64,000 nt of DNA from Campylobacter upsaliensis (GTDB lineage: Bacteria > Campylobacterota > Campylobacteria > Campylobacterales > Campylobacteraceae): the NCBI RefSeq assembly GCF_900637395.1, contig NZ_LR134372.1:1116001-1180000 (forward strand). Reading direction: 5' to 3'. A program made the position numbers and the translations under genes. The notes below the pieces were generated by a model that did not search any database, was not told the origin of the DNA, and was given only the letters and a program-made list of their open reading frames with translations. Positions 29,934-40,359 of the stretch are shown one piece after another (position 1 is the first letter of the stretch; every line of letters starts with the position of its first letter).

Positions 29934-32164
29934 ACCTTTTTATCCATACCCATTTGCAAGTCATAATTTCTCAAATCTCTAGGATCAAAATGAGAACGGA
30001 TAATGTCCCCCACAAAGAAATTTGAGCTTAAAAGCCCAGCTTTATTGATATTTCGTTTAAGCTCGTGAGCATTTTCATAAATCGTTTTTCTAAATTCTTT
30101 ATTTTCCGCCATTATATTAATGTCAATATACTTTTCATTATTTAAAGAAACAAGAATTTCTAAATCGCCCAACTTTGCGAATTCAAGCTTGATTTGTGCG
30201 AAAAATTTATCCTTTTTTCCGCGTCTAAAAATGATCTTAGATTCATTTAAATCCTCCCACGAAAAAGGCAAATAGGTATTAATAGAGTCATTTGCTAAAG
30301 ATATTAGCTGATTCATCTCAATTTGTGCTAAAAGGCGGTTTGCTTGATTATAAATGGCGTCATTATTTTCAGCTTTAGCTTGACTTGCCACTTGAAGTAG
30401 GGTTGATTTAATGTCATTTTGAATTTCATAACTCACATCTTGCACATTTTTAAGCCTGATATTTTGCAAGTCTTTAACCGCACCTATTAATTTATTTTCC
30501 AAGCCTTTAAGCTCGTTTAGATTAAGCTTTGCATTTTGTGCTAAGGGGTCAAGCTGCTTTAAATTTTCATTAATTTTTCTATTAAGAGTTGTAATATCCT
30601 TACTCAAGTTTTCAAGCCCCTCTAAATTCTGTCCTTGCGGGGCTTTAAAGGCTAGATTTTTAAACACCTCTTTAGTAAATTCTTGCTGTTTGAAAATGCT
30701 TTCTTGAGCTTTATTTTGCGGAATTTGAACTCTATCCTCTTGTTTAACCGCACCTTTTAAAGCCTCTTTTGGATACTCTCTTACCTGCTCTTTTACTATC
30801 TCTTTTGCCTGATGTTTTTGCTCCTTAGGCTCTTCTTTAATGTCAGCTTGTTTTTTAACGACTTCTTTATCTAAATTTTCTGCGTTTTTTTCCGTGTCTT
30901 TTTCTAAATTTTCCCCCACATTTTTCTCTGCATTTTTCTCTGCATTTTCTAGCTTTTCATCTTTGCTAAAATTTTCTTTTTGCACCTCTTCTTTTTCAAA
31001 TTCTCTCTCAATTTCCTCTTCATTTTCGATTTTTTCGTTTTCGCTTTCGTTTTCGTTTTTAAATTCCTCTTTGCGATCTTTTATTTGTTCTTCTGGCTCA
31101 TCTTGCGTTTTTAATTCCCCTTTTGTTTTCAAAGACTCATCTTGCGTTTTTAATTCCCCTTTTGTTTTCAAAGATTCATCTTGATTTTCTAATAATTCTT
31201 TTAATAAATCTTCATTTTCTATCTTAACGCCACTTTCTGCTTTTTGAATGATTTTATCCAAATGATTTTGTAATTTTTCAAAGCTTTGCATAGCCTGCTT
31301 TAAAAGGACAGGGTCTTTAACGAGTAAATTTTCAGGCTTAGATAAAATTTTTATAAAATCATCTTTAATCTTGGCTAATTCCTTTGCAAAATTTTGTGCT
31401 AAAGAGCCTATTTTACTTTCTGCAAGTTGGGGATTTTTATTAATATATTTTTTAAAATTGTCTAATTTTTGAGAAAGCTCAAGCAAGGGCTTAAAAGTGC
31501 TATGACTCACAATGTTTTTATTTTCATTTTTATTTTGAATTATAATGCTAGCTAACTCCTTAAAAGAGTCTTTAGCACTCAAGCTCTTATCCGCTAAAGT
31601 GGCTATTTGTGTGGCTATTTTCTCGCTGCTTAAAGACTTTATAGCATTGATGAGCTTATAAAAACTTTTTGGCAAAAGCTCTTCATTTAAAGCATTTTTA
31701 AGTTTAGCTTCAAAAAAAACACCCGAATTTTTAAGAAGAGGGGCAAGGTCTTTAGCCTTTATTTCGCTTGCTGGCTTTAAAAGTATTTCTATCTTATTAA
31801 GCAAGGGTACAAAATTCTCATTTTTACTAAGCTCTTTACTTAAAAGCTTAAGTTCATTGACAAAATTAGGTGCGAAATTAAGCAAATTTGCCTGTTTTAA
31901 AATGGGCGAATTTGGATTTTTATGAGTGCTAATTTGATTTAATAATTTATTGACAATTTCTTGTAATTTTTGATTAAGCTCATTTTGTGCGAATTTTTGC
32001 AAAGCCTCATTGGGAGGAGGCATTTGCTTACTAAGTCCTAATTTCTGCCTTAAATTTTGCGTTAAAAGCTCGTTTGGACTTAATTTTTCTTTATCTAATT
32101 TTAAATCGTTTTTTAAATCCGTTCTTTGCGTAGCAACTTGTGAGTTTAGCTTAGTATTAATCAT
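29930..32164 (-). CDS. FliK-like (flagellar hook-length control type) large protein
   Basis: A 744-residue protein with a long Lys/Glu/Asn-rich low-complexity middle (about residues 325-480). The C-terminal domain (about 620-735) resembles the FliK hook-length domain: it has LGDLEILVSLNNEKYIDINIMAEN followed by an amphipathic helix. Coupling to flhX (ATGA overlap) supports a type III export role. C. jejuni has a homologue here (Cj0849c, from memory) besides its true FliK, so this may be a paralogue. The middle contains a 13-residue tandem duplication. Confidence 0.65.
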   Translation of the reverse strand: MINTKLNSQVATQRTDLKNDLKLDKEKLSPNELLTQNLRQKLGLSKQMPPPNEALQKFAQNELNQKLQEIVNKLLNQISTHKNPNSPILKQANLLNFAPNFVNELKLLSKELSKNENFVPLLNKIEILLKPASEIKAKDLAPLLKNSGVFFEAKLKNALNEELLPKSFYKLINAIKSLSSEKIATQIATLADKSLSAKDSFKELASIIIQNKNENKNIVSHSTFKPLLELSQKLDNFKKYINKNPQLAESKIGSLAQNFAKELAKIKDDFIKILSKPENLLVKDPVLLKQAMQSFEKLQNHLDKIIQKAESGVKIENEDLLKELLENQDESLKTKGELKTQDESLKTKGELKTQDEPEEQIKDRKEEFKNENESENEKIENEEEIEREFEKEEVQKENFSKDEKLENAEKNAEKNVGENLEKDTEKNAENLDKEVVKKQADIKEEPKEQKHQAKEIVKEQVREYPKEALKGAVKQEDRVQIPQNKAQESIFKQQEFTKEVFKNLAFKAPQGQNLEGLENLSKDITTLNRKINENLKQLDPLAQNAKLNLNELKGLENKLIGAVKDLQNIRLKNVQDVSYEIQNDIKSTLLQVASQAKAENNDAIYNQANRLLAQIEMNQLISLANDSINTYLPFSWEDLNESKIIFRRGKKDKFFAQIKLEFAKLGDLEILVSLNNEKYIDINIMAENKEFRKTIYENAHELKRNINKAGLLSSNFFVGDIIRSHFDPRDLRNYDLQMGMDKKV
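31098..31183 (-). repeat. 39-bp tandem repeat, two copies plus partial third, in the FliK-like gene
   Basis: Copies at 31098-31136 and 31137-31175 differ at the last base only, and a further 8 bp match follows. The unit encodes 13 residues (the KTQDESLKTKGEL type), so copy changes keep the reading frame and only alter linker length. Confidence 0.9.
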
Positions 32165-33347
32165 TAAAAATCACCGCGTTGCCAAGATTTTTCTTAAATT
32201 TCTTATTTAAAATATTAGGCTTATTAATGGCAAAAAGGATTAATGCCCCAAGCAAGATAACATAAAACCACACAAAGCCCCTAAAACCATAATGCTCCAT
32301 CAAAACCCCCAAAATAAGAGGAGCAAGCAAAGAGCCTAGAGAATAACAAAAAAGCACCCCTCTACCAAGCTCCACCGCCCTACCCTTATCTTGTAGCATA
32401 TCATTAGCCCTTGCTAAAGCCAAAGCATAAAGACAAAAAATTCCCATACCTAAAAAAATGGCAAGGACATATTGCAAATAAAGATGTGGTGTGAAAAAAG
32501 CATAGCAAAGCATAGTCGCAAAACCTATACTAGCACAAAAAATAATGGCTATTTTACGCCCCATTTTATCGCTTATCGTGCCGATAAACATTTGTGCGAT
32601 AAATCCTCCCATAATCGCACAAAACATAAAATAAGAAACGACCTTAGCATCATAATTTTGTAAGAGTATAAACAAAGACGCCATAGAAAAAAAACCATTA
32701 ATCAAAAGTCCCGCAACAAAACTTGTCATAATCGCCAAAGGAGCAATGTCAAAAACCTTAGGGATAGAAACCTCACTCGCCTTTGGCAAAAGCGGCTCTT
32801 TAATTTTAATTAAATTGAGTGGCAAAGAAGAAAATAAAATCAAAGCCGCCGAAACAATGAAAACATTGTGAGGACTTAAATCAAAAGCGATGATTAAAAT
32901 CCCCACTCCAAAAGAAAGATAAAAAACAAGCTCATAAAAGGCTAAAATACGCGACCTAACGGCATTTTTAGCCTTTTCATTTAGCCAAGATTCTATAATC
33001 ATTAGCAAACTATAATAACAAATTCCTATCAAAAAGCGTAAAAAAGCCCAAAATATCAAATTTTCACTCAAGCTATGCAGCATCGCAGAGATGCCAAAAA
33101 TAGCCCCAAAAAGCCCAAAAGAGCGTATGTGTCCTATGCGTGAAATGATTTTTTGCGAAAAAATCGTCCCACACATCGCCCCTATAAAAAAGCAAGCACT
33201 CACAACGCCCACAGCAAAGGAGCTTACACCATTATGCTTTAAAATAACGCCTATGGAGCTTATAATTAAAGCATTTCCGGCAAATAAAAAACCCATACCG
33301 AAAAAAAGGGCTGTCATTGATTTAATAATTCTTTTTGCACTACTCAT
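32157..33347 (-). CDS. MFS transporter, YcaD-like
   Basis: A 396-residue major facilitator protein with about 12 transmembrane segments and the loop 2-3 motif in GTIFSQKIISRIGHIRS. A second similar motif lies in IGTISDKMGRKIAI mid-protein. The family includes YcaD-type and sugar/drug transporters; the substrate is unknown. It overlaps the FliK-like gene by 8 bp and the next upstream gene by 8 bp. It is the same neighbour as in C. jejuni (Cj0850c, from memory). Confidence 0.85.
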   Translation of the reverse strand: MSSAKRIIKSMTALFFGMGFLFAGNALIISSIGVILKHNGVSSFAVGVVSACFFIGAMCGTIFSQKIISRIGHIRSFGLFGAIFGISAMLHSLSENLIFWAFLRFLIGICYYSLLMIIESWLNEKAKNAVRSRILAFYELVFYLSFGVGILIIAFDLSPHNVFIVSAALILFSSLPLNLIKIKEPLLPKASEVSIPKVFDIAPLAIMTSFVAGLLINGFFSMASLFILLQNYDAKVVSYFMFCAIMGGFIAQMFIGTISDKMGRKIAIIFCASIGFATMLCYAFFTPHLYLQYVLAIFLGMGIFCLYALALARANDMLQDKGRAVELGRGVLFCYSLGSLLAPLILGVLMEHYGFRGFVWFYVILLGALILFAINKPNILNKKFKKNLGNAVIFND

Positions 33348-33828
33348 TTTTCACACACAACATATACGCAAAAATTCCCACCAAAAAGGCAGAAATTCCG
33401 CCCAAATATCCAGCTATAAAAAGTAAATTTTGCCTTTGTAAAAACAAAAATCCACCCACCAAAATCCCATAAGCTAAAAGCTTAAATAAAGAAAAAAACA
33501 AAGAAAAATTTTTAAATTTATCTTTAAATTTTATCACTAAATCGTCATTGTAGTGTTTAAAATTTATAATTTTGGAATTTTTTGGAATTTTTTTAATAAA
33601 AAGTGCCAAAGGCTTAGGTTCGTAATTGAATTTAGAGCTTTTAATTAAAATGTTTTTCTTATAATGCAAATAAGAGCTTAAAATCACAAGTAAAGTGCTA
33701 AAAAAAGCCACTTCATAACTTAAAATCAAAGCCCAACTTAAGCCCTTAAAAGCAAAAAAAGCACACAAAAAAAGCACATTAACAATGCAAAGGACGCAAA
33801 AAAGAGCCTTTTTTTGAGTCATTATCAC
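33340..33828 (-). CDS. Small integral membrane protein of unknown function
   Basis: A 162-residue protein with two N-terminal hydrophobic helices (about 9-50), a basic cytoplasmic stretch with KHYNDDLVIKFKDKFKNFSLF, and two C-terminal helices (about 113-155). It corresponds by position to C. jejuni Cj0851c. I recognise no catalytic motif. It is tightly packed in the hemL-to-flhX operon, with a 4-bp overlap with the AtpI-like gene. Confidence 0.75.
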   Translation of the reverse strand: MIMTQKKALFCVLCIVNVLFLCAFFAFKGLSWALILSYEVAFFSTLLVILSSYLHYKKNILIKSSKFNYEPKPLALFIKKIPKNSKIINFKHYNDDLVIKFKDKFKNFSLFFSLFKLLAYGILVGGFLFLQRQNLLFIAGYLGGISAFLVGIFAYMLCVKNE

Positions 33829-34088
33829 TCTTTTTTAAGGCTTTCTTGTATCAAAGCATCGCGTTTTTCAAATTCCTCATAACTTTTCATTTGTGCCTTA
33901 TAAGCCTTATAGACATTTAAAATCGCCGCCGCAACGCCTATAAAAACACCCACCCAAAACAGCCAAGGCGTGATATTTTTAAGCAAAAAACCAAGCCCAA
34001 CGCCCAGAAAAACAGCTACAACCATAGAAATGCCAAGACTCAATCCATCGGCTGCCTCTAAACCTTTGCGAATAAAAACTTTTCTCAT
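33825..34088 (-). CDS. AtpI/AtpZ-like small membrane protein
   Basis: An 87-residue protein with two transmembrane helices (about 15-36 and 41-62). The sequence [21 protein letters not shown] followed by [20 protein letters not shown] is the AtpZ/AtpI pattern. Family members assist F0 rotor assembly or magnesium/calcium uptake near ATP synthase genes. Here it is in an operon with hemL instead, as in C. jejuni. Confidence 0.78.
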   Translation of the reverse strand: MRKVFIRKGLEAADGLSLGISMVVAVFLGVGLGFLLKNITPWLFWVGVFIGVAAAILNVYKAYKAQMKSYEEFEKRDALIQESLKKE

Positions 34089-35362
34089 AAGGCTTTAAAA
34101 CTCTTTCTAGCGGCTTCTAGAGTTTTTACCATCATCTTCTCATTCATTTTATCGCAAATAAAACCTGTTTCAAATTGAGAGGGAGCTAAATAAATTCCTT
34201 GTTTTAGCATATTTTGATGAAATTTTGCAAAAAGTTTCAAATTTGATTTTAAAGCGTCTTGATAATTTCGAACAGGATCTTCTGTAAAAAAATAGCCAAA
34301 CATCGATCCCACAAAAGTCGCATTAAAAGGCACTCCTTTTTCTTTAGCTAGCTCACTTAAGCCTTGCGTTAAAATTTTAGCAAGTCTTGCGAGTTTTTTA
34401 TAAAGCTCTTTGTCCTTTTTCGCTTTTGAAATGCTTGCTATTCCTGCTGCCATAGCTAGAGGATTACCACTTAAAGTTCCTGCTTGATACACGCCTCCTA
34501 AAGGGCTTAAAATGTCCATTATTTCAGCCCTTGCAGCAAAAGCCGCCGCAGGTAAGCCCCCACCCATAACCTTACCAAAGGTTACAATGTCCGCTTTAAT
34601 TTTATTGACCCCAAAAGAGCCTAAAAACGAAGCTCTAAAGCCACTCATTACCTCATCAAAAATCAACAAAGTGCCATTTTGCCTACAAAGCCTAGCAAGT
34701 TCTTCTAAAAATTCCTGCTCCCCTAAAACAAGTCCCATATTACCAGCAATAGGCTCGATAATCACACAAGAAATTTCCTCTTTATGCTTTTTGAAAAGCT
34801 CCCTAACGCTTTCTATATCATTATATCTTGCGACTAAAGTTTGCTTGGCGACTTCATTTAAAACGCCCAAAGAACTAGGAGCATTAAAAGTCGCCGCCCC
34901 ACTTCCAGCACTCACGAGTAAAGAATCGCTATGTCCGTGATAACACCCCTCAAATTTAAGGATTTTCTCCCTTTTTGTAAAGCCTCTTGCTAGGCGAATC
35001 GCACTCATAGTCGCTTCTGTGCCGCTATTTACAAAGCGAATTTTGTCCAAATGCGGAAAATTTTCAAGCACAAGTTTAGCCAAAACACTCTCACTCAAAG
35101 TCGGTGCTCCAAAGCTTGTGCCTTTTTTTAAAGCCTTTTTGCAAGCCTTAACGATGTCCTTATCACAATGCCCAAAAAGCAGAGGTCCCCAGCTTTGCAC
35201 GAAGTCTATATAACGCTTACCCTCAATGTCTTTGATATAAGCACCCTCACCCTCCGCGATAAAACAAGGCTCACCCCCCACACTAGCAAAAGCCCTCACA
35301 GGTGAATTCACCCCACCAGCTATCACTTTAAAAGCCTCTTTAAATGCCGCTTTATTTGTCAT
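34085..35362 (-). CDS. hemL: Glutamate-1-semialdehyde 2,1-aminomutase
   Basis: A 425-residue PLP enzyme that converts glutamate-1-semialdehyde to 5-aminolevulinate for haem synthesis. NSPVRAF near the N-terminus, the GCYHGH segment, [10 protein letters not shown] and the cofactor lysine in [14 protein letters not shown] are all intact, and length is normal. It abuts the cytochrome c gene by one base and overlaps the AtpI-like gene by 4 bp. Confidence 0.96.
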   Translation of the reverse strand: MTNKAAFKEAFKVIAGGVNSPVRAFASVGGEPCFIAEGEGAYIKDIEGKRYIDFVQSWGPLLFGHCDKDIVKACKKALKKGTSFGAPTLSESVLAKLVLENFPHLDKIRFVNSGTEATMSAIRLARGFTKREKILKFEGCYHGHSDSLLVSAGSGAATFNAPSSLGVLNEVAKQTLVARYNDIESVRELFKKHKEEISCVIIEPIAGNMGLVLGEQEFLEELARLCRQNGTLLIFDEVMSGFRASFLGSFGVNKIKADIVTFGKVMGGGLPAAAFAARAEIMDILSPLGGVYQAGTLSGNPLAMAAGIASISKAKKDKELYKKLARLAKILTQGLSELAKEKGVPFNATFVGSMFGYFFTEDPVRNYQDALKSNLKLFAKFHQNMLKQGIYLAPSQFETGFICDKMNEKMMVKTLEAARKSFKAL

Positions 35363-35706
35363 TATTTCTCCTTGCTAACTTGTTTGATATAATTATATAA
35401 AGTTATTATCTCATCATTAGTTAATGAGTAAGTTGGCATTATGGACTTAACATCTTGCTCCTTAGTCAAAGCCTCCTTAAAACGCTCAAAGCTTAAATTT
35501 TGAATATTTGGAATTTCATAAGCCTTTTTTTTATCTTTATGCGTGTAATAGCCCAAAATTTGCCCACTTCCATCGGCTCCGTGGCATTTTTTACAGCTAA
35601 TGCCTCTTGGATTTTCATAAAGCATTTTTGCATATTCTTTTGGGGTGATAAAATCCGCACAAAAACCTAAATTTAAGCTCAAAAAAACAAATAAAATACC
35701 CCTCAT
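35362..35706 (-). CDS. Small periplasmic c-type cytochrome
   Basis: A 114-residue protein with a signal peptide (about 1-16), one haem-binding CKKCH motif (38-42) and a candidate axial Met90 (SIMPTYS). It is a class I mono-haem cytochrome. It ends where hemL starts and its start overlaps the pglD stop, marking the junction between the hemL block and the second pgl block. The electron partner is unknown. Confidence 0.9.
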   Translation of the reverse strand: MRGILFVFLSLNLGFCADFITPKEYAKMLYENPRGISCKKCHGADGSGQILGYYTHKDKKKAYEIPNIQNLSFERFKEALTKEQDVKSIMPTYSLTNDEIITLYNYIKQVSKEK

Positions 35707-36293
35707 ACTTCCCTCATCTTCGCAGGAACACCCACATAAATGCCTTGTTTTAGAGCATTTTTAGCTAAAAGTGCGCCTCCACCTAAAACACTCCCCTCAC
35801 ACAAGCTTAAATTCGGCAAAATGGCAGAATTGATCCCCATAAAGCAAAGCTTTCCTACCTTGACATTTCCAGCACACTTCGCCCCCACGCTAATATGAGA
35901 AAAATCTCCTATCTCACACTCGTGCTCAATCACACAAGCCGTATTTAAAATTACGCCTTTTCCTATGTTAGCCTTAGCATTAATCACAACTTTTGGCATA
36001 ATCAAAACCCCGCTTTTTGCTATTTTAGCACTAGGGCTAATAATGGCACTTTTATGGATTAAATTCACTATATTAAAGCCGTATTGTTCGACTTTTTGAC
36101 TAATTTTTGCACGAATTTCATTAGTGCCTATACTAATAAAAATATCAAATTTCTCAAGCTCTTTACTAAATGCCAAGCCTTTATAATCGTCCAAAAATAT
36201 TACTTCCTCATAGCCCATATTAAAAGCGACATCCGCGCACACAAGCCCGTGTCCGCCTGCTCCATAAATGTAAATTTTCTTAGTTCTTTCCAT
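35703..36293 (-). CDS. pglD: UDP-4-amino-sugar N-acetyltransferase PglD
   Basis: A 196-residue acetyltransferase that finishes UDP-diNAcBac. The N-terminal Rossmann part ([15 protein letters not shown]) binds the sugar nucleotide. A left-handed beta-helix of hexapeptide repeats binds acetyl-CoA, with the catalytic His in [19 protein letters not shown]. It overlaps pglC by 14 bp. It is separated from its pathway partners pglE and pglF by about 22 kb. Confidence 0.95.
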   Translation of the reverse strand: MERTKKIYIYGAGGHGLVCADVAFNMGYEEVIFLDDYKGLAFSKELEKFDIFISIGTNEIRAKISQKVEQYGFNIVNLIHKSAIISPSAKIAKSGVLIMPKVVINAKANIGKGVILNTACVIEHECEIGDFSHISVGAKCAGNVKVGKLCFMGINSAILPNLSLCEGSVLGGGALLAKNALKQGIYVGVPAKMREV

Positions 36294-36882
36294 TAAATTT
36301 CTCCGTTGTGGCTTGTCCTTCTTTATTAATCCCGCTTCGTTTTAGCACCTTAAAGGCAGTTAAAAAAAGAATTTTTAAATCCAAAAAAAAGGAGATATTT
36401 TCCACATAATACACATCAAGTTCGAATTTTTTCTCCCAAGAGATATTATTACGCCCATTGACCTGTGCCCAGCCTGTAATGCCCGGTCTTACCCTATGTC
36501 TTAATTTTTGCCTTGCATTATAAAGACTTAAATACTCCATTAATAAAGGTCTAGGTCCTACAAAACTCATATCCCCTTTTAGCACATTAAAAAGTTGTAA
36601 AAGCTCATCTAAACTAAGGCTTCTTACAAGCTTACCAAAGGACTTTAAGCGTAATTCATCGGGTAAAAGCTCACCCCTTTCATCTCTTTCATCACTCATC
36701 GTTTTAAATTTATAAATCACAAAGGGCTTTTCATCTTTTCCCGGTCTAAGCTGCGTGAAAATCACGCTTTTTTGTGTGATTTTAAGAAGTAAAGCTGTCA
36801 GTAAAATAAGAGGAGAAAAAAGTATCAAAAGCACTAAGGCTAAACTAAAATCAAACGCCCTTTTTATCACATTTTCATACAT
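36280..36882 (-). CDS. pglC: Undecaprenyl-phosphate diNAcBac phosphotransferase PglC
   Basis: A 200-residue monotopic phosphoglycosyl transferase that moves phospho-diNAcBac to undecaprenyl phosphate, starting the glycan. The re-entrant N-terminal helix (ending in the FSPLI kink), the KFKTM motif, the catalytic Asp-Glu in [11 protein letters not shown], and [11 protein letters not shown] are present. It overlaps pglA by 8 bp. Confidence 0.96.
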   Translation of the reverse strand: MYENVIKRAFDFSLALVLLILFSPLILLTALLLKITQKSVIFTQLRPGKDEKPFVIYKFKTMSDERDERGELLPDELRLKSFGKLVRSLSLDELLQLFNVLKGDMSFVGPRPLLMEYLSLYNARQKLRHRVRPGITGWAQVNGRNNISWEKKFELDVYYVENISFFLDLKILFLTAFKVLKRSGINKEGQATTEKFNGKN

Positions 36883-38005
36883 TTTTTACACTTTCATCAT
36901 AAAGTTTTAGATACTTCCTAGCTATCTCATTTTCATCGTATTTTAAGGCTTCTTTGGCGGCATTTTGTGCTAAATTCGCTCTTAATTTTTCATCATCTAA
37001 AAGTAGGCTAATTTTTTCGCTTAAATCTATCGCATCGCCTGTTTTTGCCCAAAGCCCATCATAAGCGTTAGAAACAGCCTCCACGCACCCCTCGCAATCA
37101 CTCACCACACAAGCCTTAGCACAAGCCTTAGCCTCCATAATAGTAACAGGAAAGCCCTCCTTATAACTTGGCAAAACAAACACATCGCAAAGCCTTATTA
37201 AATCAACCACATCACTCCTAGCACCCAAGTAAAACACCGCTTTATTTTTAAGAAATTCCATACTCGCACAAGAGATATTATCATCACGCCCTCCCACAAA
37301 GATAAAATTCGCTCTTTCTTTTAAAAGTTCTGCCGCTTCGTAAAATTCTCTCACGCCCTTATGCCACAAAGCTCTAGCTACCATTAAAACTAGAGGTTTA
37401 TCAGGCATTTTGTGCGTGTTTAAAAAGGTGTGTTTTTGCTCTTTTGAGATAGGCAAGGGAAAGAATTTTTTAAGATTAATGCCAACAGACTTAATCACGC
37501 AAATTTTTTCCTCTTTTAAACCTAAATCTCTCATAAATTTAGCATTGCTTTCATTAACAAAGATAAATTTGCTCGCAATTTTAAAGGCTAGTTTATAAAG
37601 AAAATTAATATTTAAACGCACTAAAGCACTCTTAAAACTCGTATCGATATAAAAAGAGCCAAGTCCCTCAACAAGTGCGAATTTATAGGGGATTTTAGCA
37701 AAATGTGCGGCGAAAATTCCAAAGGTATTACTTTTATGCGCACTTGTTTGCAAGAGATCTAGCTTTAAGCCTTGAAGCACTTTTTTAAGGTGTAAGAAAT
37801 TTTTTATCACCACGAAAGGATTAAGGCTTGAGCGTTTTAAATCATAAAAGATAATGGGACATTCAAGCTCTTCAAGCCTCTTAGCATACTCATCATTTGG
37901 CACCAAGATAAACACCTCATCACCCCTAGCCTTTAAAGCCTTGATAATAGGTGCTCTAAAATGATACACGCTAGCACCCGCGTGGCTTAAAAATCCTACT
38001 CTCAT
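36875..38005 (-). CDS. pglA: GalNAc transferase PglA (first GalNAc)
   Basis: A 376-residue GT4 glycosyltransferase that adds the first GalNAc to lipid-linked diNAcBac. The N-terminal [15 protein letters not shown] segment and the C-terminal nucleotide-sugar E(x7)E-type motif ([19 protein letters not shown]) are seen. It overlaps pglB by 4 bp. Confidence 0.94.
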   Translation of the reverse strand: MRVGFLSHAGASVYHFRAPIIKALKARGDEVFILVPNDEYAKRLEELECPIIFYDLKRSSLNPFVVIKNFLHLKKVLQGLKLDLLQTSAHKSNTFGIFAAHFAKIPYKFALVEGLGSFYIDTSFKSALVRLNINFLYKLAFKIASKFIFVNESNAKFMRDLGLKEEKICVIKSVGINLKKFFPLPISKEQKHTFLNTHKMPDKPLVLMVARALWHKGVREFYEAAELLKERANFIFVGGRDDNISCASMEFLKNKAVFYLGARSDVVDLIRLCDVFVLPSYKEGFPVTIMEAKACAKACVVSDCEGCVEAVSNAYDGLWAKTGDAIDLSEKISLLLDDEKLRANLAQNAAKEALKYDENEIARKYLKLYDESVKNV

Positions 38006-40359
38006 AATTTTAATTTATACACCTTTGCTTCTTTACTATCAACGATTAATTCATACAAACTCTCATCATACTTACCAAAGAAAAACATTTGCACGAAAGC
38101 ACTCTCATACATCGCCTTATCCATTAGGATAAATTGCACATTAGGGATATTAGCGTCTTTGATGTGAAAGAGATAATATTTAGCATTTTTATCAATCTCT
38201 ACGACACTATAATATTTTTGCTGCACCGAAGTAAATTCAACCAAAGAATTAATCGCATAATTCTTGCCATTTAGCTCAAAGCTTCTAAAATCACTATGAA
38301 GGAGCATATTATTACTTAAGACGAGTTTGCCGTCCTCATTTCCCAAATAATACGCCACACTATAAACAAAGGGATTTTCAAGCTCACCCGTTTCTAAACT
38401 CATATAAGAAAAACTTGCCACCGTGCCAAAAATCGCCGCCATACGAGAAGGCATATAGATGTAAATATCTCTAGTTTTAGGCGTTTGAATAGTAAAATCC
38501 TCCTTAGAAAGTGCCGCTAAAAATAAATTTACATTATTAAAATTATAATCCTTCATCATTGCTTCTAAAAGGTCATTATAAGGCGTTTTAAAACTCTTTT
38601 CTGTGTATTCTACGCTAAGTCTTGCCATATTTGCCGCTGCGCGTGGATTTTGACTTAAAACAAAAGAAGGGAAAAAATTATCCTTACCCAAATGCTTACC
38701 CCCATCAGCTAAGGTTTTCACATCGCTATAATAACGAATAGGATAGCCATAATCCCACCAAGCCACAATATAATCTTCCCTAGAAACATTAGCTTTAAGA
38801 TTATCTAAAATACTCGCTTCATTGTAATTAAAAACGGTGTGCGCTCTATAATTATAAATATGACTTAAATTCGCCCACAAAGAAAAAAGCAAAACCCCCA
38901 CAATATAAAAGCTACACACAAAGCGAATATCCTTTTTTCTCCATAAAAGCTCAAAAATTAAAGGCGTAAAAAGAGCTAAAACAAGCAAAGAAAAAAGCAA
39001 AGTATCTTCTACAAAAAAGCTCACAAAGCTCTTTTGAAATTCCACTCCCATACTCTCATAAATAGCACTTTGACTAAAATAAAAATAAGCCCCCAAAACA
39101 AGCACAAAAAGCGGAAAGATTCCATAAAAAAATATTCTTAATTTTCTAGTCTCTTGTAAAGGACGCATTTTTTGGATTAAGCTTAAAAGTTGAACGCTTA
39201 AAAAGCCAAAGCCAAGTGCCATAATAGGCACAGCATAAATAGTAAATCTAAGTCCTCCTCTAAGTGCTAAAAAACCGAGCAAAAGCATAGGTAGGGTTAA
39301 AAGCATTATTTTATGCTTTTTTAAAAGCCATAAAAAGCCAAAAAGAGAAAGTAAAAACACAAGCTCACTTCCGCTAATTCTTTGCATAAAAGTGCTTAAA
39401 TCGATACTTTCAACCTCTTGTATGGTTAAATTTACATTAAAATACGCAAAACCACGCGCTAAACTTGCACTCTCATCACTTCTTAAAAGATAGAATTTAA
39501 GCTGATACAAAATAGGGTCTATCCCCCCACTTAAAACTAAAAAGACTAAAACTCCTAAGGCTAAAAGTGCGATAAATTTAAAATTAAAAAGCGAATTTTT
39601 AAGCATAAAAAAGGCAAAAAACAAGACAACAATAGCACTTTGATAAAACCAAGCAATATTTGAAAGGGTAATGGCACACAAAAGCGCTGCCATATAAAAA
39701 GACCTTTCTTTTCTATGATAAATCAAAACATAAAGGGTAAAAAGTGCGATAAAAGCGACATTTAGAGTATAGCTTGAGGGATACCACCAAAGATAAAGTC
39801 CCATAAAAAACGGCAAGGCAAGTAAAGAAAAATCATCTTTTCTTAAAACAAGCCTGATGAAAAAATATAAAATAAACATAGGAAGCACAATGGCTAACAT
39901 ATCTGTATCATAATATCCTGCCATAGTGCGGTTATAATAACTTTTTGCAATGCTTGCTAAAAACGCCGCAAAAAGTCCCATTAAAGGGCGTTTAAGCTCA
40001 TTAGCAATTAAAATAAGCGGCACAACTATAAGCGAAGAAAAAAACACACTCATATATAAAATAATGCTTTCAAAGCTAAAAGGCGTGATTTTATAAAGCA
40101 CATAAGTCAAAATAGAAAGAGAGGAATTAATAAAGCTTAAATCATTTTCTTGATGAAAGCCCGCTATCTTATCTCTAGCACCCTCTGCGAAAGTGTAGCC
40201 GTCATTTGAGCTTATCATAAGCTGATTATTAAAAAAATATTCGTTAAAATCACTCGCCCAATAAATCCAATAAAAGCGACATAAAACACTAAAACCAAAA
40301 GCTAGTAAGATAAAAAATACTAGCCTCAAATTTGCATTTTTCACAGCCTCATTTTTCAT
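38002..40359 (-). CDS. pglB: Oligosaccharyltransferase PglB with a long insertion
   Basis: A 785-residue STT3-type membrane enzyme that transfers the heptasaccharide to Asn in D/E-x-N-x-S/T sequons. Metal-site Asp53 (SNDGY), YYDTD near 149-153, the external-loop Glu315 (TIQEVE), and Arg327 (equivalent to C. jejuni Arg328, which reads the acidic -2 residue) are present. WWDYG is at 534-538, and DGGKHLGKDNFFPSF is kept. C. jejuni PglB has 713 residues with WWDYG at 457-461, so there is an extra stretch of about 77 residues between about 395 and 500 with added hydrophobic segments. The reading frame is continuous. Confidence 0.95.
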   Translation of the reverse strand: MKNEAVKNANLRLVFFILLAFGFSVLCRFYWIYWASDFNEYFFNNQLMISSNDGYTFAEGARDKIAGFHQENDLSFINSSLSILTYVLYKITPFSFESIILYMSVFFSSLIVVPLILIANELKRPLMGLFAAFLASIAKSYYNRTMAGYYDTDMLAIVLPMFILYFFIRLVLRKDDFSLLALPFFMGLYLWWYPSSYTLNVAFIALFTLYVLIYHRKERSFYMAALLCAITLSNIAWFYQSAIVVLFFAFFMLKNSLFNFKFIALLALGVLVFLVLSGGIDPILYQLKFYLLRSDESASLARGFAYFNVNLTIQEVESIDLSTFMQRISGSELVFLLSLFGFLWLLKKHKIMLLTLPMLLLGFLALRGGLRFTIYAVPIMALGFGFLSVQLLSLIQKMRPLQETRKLRIFFYGIFPLFVLVLGAYFYFSQSAIYESMGVEFQKSFVSFFVEDTLLFSLLVLALFTPLIFELLWRKKDIRFVCSFYIVGVLLFSLWANLSHIYNYRAHTVFNYNEASILDNLKANVSREDYIVAWWDYGYPIRYYSDVKTLADGGKHLGKDNFFPSFVLSQNPRAAANMARLSVEYTEKSFKTPYNDLLEAMMKDYNFNNVNLFLAALSKEDFTIQTPKTRDIYIYMPSRMAAIFGTVASFSYMSLETGELENPFVYSVAYYLGNEDGKLVLSNNMLLHSDFRSFELNGKNYAINSLVEFTSVQQKYYSVVEIDKNAKYYLFHIKDANIPNVQFILMDKAMYESAFVQMFFFGKYDESLYELIVDSKEAKVYKLKL

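Noticed and set aside
30840-31184. Plus-strand open frame rich in Ser and Phe opposite the FliK-like gene
   Set aside because: It is the complement of a Lys/Glu-rich low-complexity region; it has no ribosome site and no recognisable domain.
38002-40359. PglB insertion as a possible frameshift artefact
   Set aside because: The reading frame stays continuous through the extra segment, and both flanks align to conserved PglB sequence in the same frame.
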